Source: Hyphomicrobiales bacterium (GTDB lineage: Bacteria; Pseudomonadota; Alphaproteobacteria; Rhizobiales; Xanthobacteraceae). From it: a DNA stretch of 7,106 nt. Below the pieces are notes generated by a model, which worked only from the letters and a program-made list of their open reading frames with translations, did not search any database and was not told the origin of the DNA. Positions 6,206 through 7,106 of this stretch are shown here, one piece after another. Made by a program: the position numbers and the translations under genes. The stretch is from contig JACQDO010000350.1 of assembly GCA_016201085.1 (NCBI GenBank), positions 1 through 7,106 of the forward strand. The letters are read 5' to 3'. Within the stretch, counting starts at the first letter, position 1. The number at the start of each line of letters is the position of its first letter.

Positions 6206-6727
6206 ATGCTGCCGCTTCGTTGGGCGCTGCCGATCCTTGCTATGCTGCTGCTCGCCGCCTGCACCGGCGACAATACCGCGCCCAAAGCTGAGCCGAGCTT
6301 CTACCGCAGTCTGGCGCAGCCCGGCGCCATGCTCGACTATGCCGCCGCCGCCTCGATGATCTCCGGCTATCGCGCCAATAACGGGCTGGGCGCGGTGACG
6401 CTCGATCCCGAGCTCACAAGGCTCGCCGCGGCGCAGGCCGCCGGCATGGCCCAGCGCGACAAGCTTGACCATGCCGCCGGCAAGCCCTTCGTGGTGCGGC
6501 TGCGCGCGTCGGGCTACGACGCCAAGACGGCGGCCGAGAACATCAGCGCCGGCTATCACACGCTGGCCGAGGCCTTTTCCGGCTGGCGCGATTCGCCGCC
6601 GCACCGCGCCAACATGCTCTTGAAGGGCGCCACCCGCATGGGCATCGCCGCGGTCTACACGCCGACGTCGAAGTACAAGGTGTACTGGGCGCTGATCCTG
6701 GCCGAGCCGGAGGAGCAGAAGAGCTAG
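6206..6727 (+). CDS. CAP/SCP-domain lipoprotein
   Basis: A 173-residue secreted lipoprotein with a CAP (SCP/PR-1, PF00188) domain. The N-terminus MLPLRWALPILAMLLLAAC has a hydrophobic core and lipobox LAAC with Cys19 as the predicted lipidated residue, so it should be anchored to a membrane and face the periplasm. The CAP core spans about 48-168. It opens with ISGYRANNGLGAVTLDPEL, then LDHA (His89), AENISAGY (Glu111) and WRDSPPHRANML (His133), which are positions of the conserved CAP cavity residues. Bacterial CAP proteins have been linked to cell-envelope and stress functions, but activity of most is unknown. Domain length is typical of the short bacterial form. It is divergent from the cupin gene, with a palindromic repeat between them, and appears monocistronic. 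I see no functional tie to the catabolic genes nearby. Confidence 0.92.
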   Translation: MLPLRWALPILAMLLLAACTGDNTAPKAEPSFYRSLAQPGAMLDYAAAASMISGYRANNGLGAVTLDPELTRLAAAQAAGMAQRDKLDHAAGKPFVVRLRASGYDAKTAAENISAGYHTLAEAFSGWRDSPPHRANMLLKGATRMGIAAVYTPTSKYKVYWALILAEPEEQKS

Positions 6728-6754
6728 GATTGATCTGCCTCAATGCGACGCCAT

Positions 6755-6760
6755 GGGAGG
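6755..6760 (+). promoter_or_regulatory. Possible ribosome binding site for the small ORF
   Basis: GGGAGG with a 9-nt spacer to a GTG at 6770. It is the only reasonable Shine-Dalgarno for the small ORF and would fix its start. The same bases could be chance in G-rich DNA. Confidence 0.3.
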
Positions 6761-6769
6761 CGTTTATCT

Positions 6770-6982
6770 GTGCCCATGGAGCGGCAAAAATCGATGACAC
6801 TCTGGCTGCAAAAATTCCTGGGGAAGTTTGGCGACCGCCATGCCTTGAATGAGTGGGCGCTGTGCGAACGGGATTGCCGCATCGATGACTGCAAGCTGTA
6901 CAGTTTGAAACTGTGCAAGCGGCGTATTGCCGGCTTTGAACAGCTCTCGCGCATATCGGATAGCGGCGCCAAGCTCCATTAA
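6770..6982 (+). CDS. Doubtful small hypothetical ORF with four cysteines
   Basis: The GTG start gives a 70-residue basic product, VPMERQKSMTLWLQKF onward, that I do not recognise. A central CERDCRIDDCKLYSLKLC segment places four cysteines at spacings 3, 4 and 7, which is not a standard zinc-finger pattern. In favour: a GGGAGG 9 nt upstream of GTG and an intact frame to TAA. Against: its codons end in G or C only about two thirds of the time, less than neighbouring genes, and the opposite strand also has an open frame (6764-6985) of similar length. It could be a young or transferred gene, a relic, or non-coding. An ATG start at 6776 or 6743 is also possible. Confidence 0.3.
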   Translation: MPMERQKSMTLWLQKFLGKFGDRHALNEWALCERDCRIDDCKLYSLKLCKRRIAGFEQLSRISDSGAKLH

Positions 6983-7050
6983 CATATCCGGCTCGGCGGC
7001 CGGTCACGCACGTCTGGACCTCGCCCGCGCTCCTGACTAGCCTCTCCCGC

Positions 7051-7106
7051 ATGTCGGTGCTTCCCCGTCTGAACACCTACGACGAGGTCTACGCCCAATT
7101 CCGCTG
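7051..7106 (+). CDS. Start of a probable AMP-dependent acyl-CoA synthetase (partial, runs off the end)
   Basis: Only 18 codons are present: MSVLPRLNTYDEVYAQFR, followed by TG that would fit Trp. The TYDE-x-Y-x-x-FRW pattern resembles the N-terminus of acetyl-CoA-synthetase-like acyl/aryl-CoA ligases (AMP-binding family) of Bradyrhizobium relatives, where an IPxRYNI segment normally follows. No Shine-Dalgarno is seen before the ATG. If correct, the enzyme would activate a carboxylic acid to its CoA thioester, which would suit a catabolic neighbourhood. The call rests on recall of a short N-terminal pattern. Confidence 0.45.
   Translation, partial: MSVLPRLNTYDEVYAQFR

Larger units (their letters stand above)
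6728..7050. other. 323-bp stretch with no confidently assigned gene
   Basis: Between the lipoprotein stop and the ligase start there is no recognisable RNA gene, terminator or mobile-element end. The 6728-6985 part is less GC-rich than the rest of the window and carries the doubtful ORF and a dyad, ACAGTTT-G-AAACTGT (6900-6914), flanked by GCAAGC direct repeats (6891-6896 and 6915-6920). The final part, 6986-7050, is GC-rich and should hold the leader of the next gene, though no Shine-Dalgarno is evident. Confidence 0.5.

Noticed and set aside
6764..6985. Minus-strand 73-codon frame in the right intergenic stretch
   Set aside because: About half of its codons end in A or T, no Shine-Dalgarno was found, and I recognise no family; kept only as a reason to doubt the plus-strand ORF.

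Overview
The window looks like chromosome of a high-GC alphaproteobacterium of the order Hyphomicrobiales, most likely the Xanthobacteraceae/Nitrobacteraceae area (Bradyrhizobium, Rhodopseudomonas, Pseudolabrys or Rhodoplanes relatives). This rests on strong G/C third-position bias, a PAS-containing chemoreceptor of a type common there, an orphan Bug-type solute-binding protein, a lone xanthine-oxidase-family molybdenum subunit, and two GC-rich palindromic intergenic repeats that resemble dispersed repeats I associate with those genomes. The genus cannot be fixed from this sequence alone.

Layout. Minus strand 5-1474: a membrane-anchored, HAMP-less chemoreceptor with a cytoplasmic PAS domain. 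A 177-bp divergent spacer follows, with two palindromes and a CtrA-like half-site pair. Plus strand 1652-4485: a two-gene unit of a GlcG/HbpS-family (DUF336) protein and a molybdopterin-binding hydroxylase large subunit, overlapping by 4 bp (GTGA). A convergent junction at 4486-4642 is filled almost entirely by a large inverted repeat. Minus strand 5638-4643 and 6016-5672: a probable cupin to Bug solute-binding protein operon, transcribed toward the hydroxylase. The divergent region 6017-6205 carries a second, 100-bp inverted repeat. Plus strand 6206-6727: a CAP/SCP-domain lipoprotein. The stretch 6728-7050 holds only one doubtful small ORF with four cysteines. The first 18 codons of a probable AMP-dependent acyl-CoA synthetase start at 7051 and run off the end.

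How the genes may work together (inference). The Bug protein would bind a small organic anion in the periplasm. The molybdenum hydroxylase would hydroxylate a carbon compound in the cytoplasm. The cupin could be a small metal-dependent enzyme or binding protein, and the ligase at the right edge could make a CoA thioester. This is a plausible accessory catabolic cassette, but no TctA/TctB transporter, no FAD or 2Fe-2S hydroxylase subunit and no regulator is present, so substrate and pathway are unknown. The most unusual points are the translational coupling of a DUF336 protein to a hydroxylase that lacks its electron-transfer subunits, and the way the two palindromic repeats abut gene ends: one starts 2-3 nt after a stop codon and the other ends 14 nt from a start codon.
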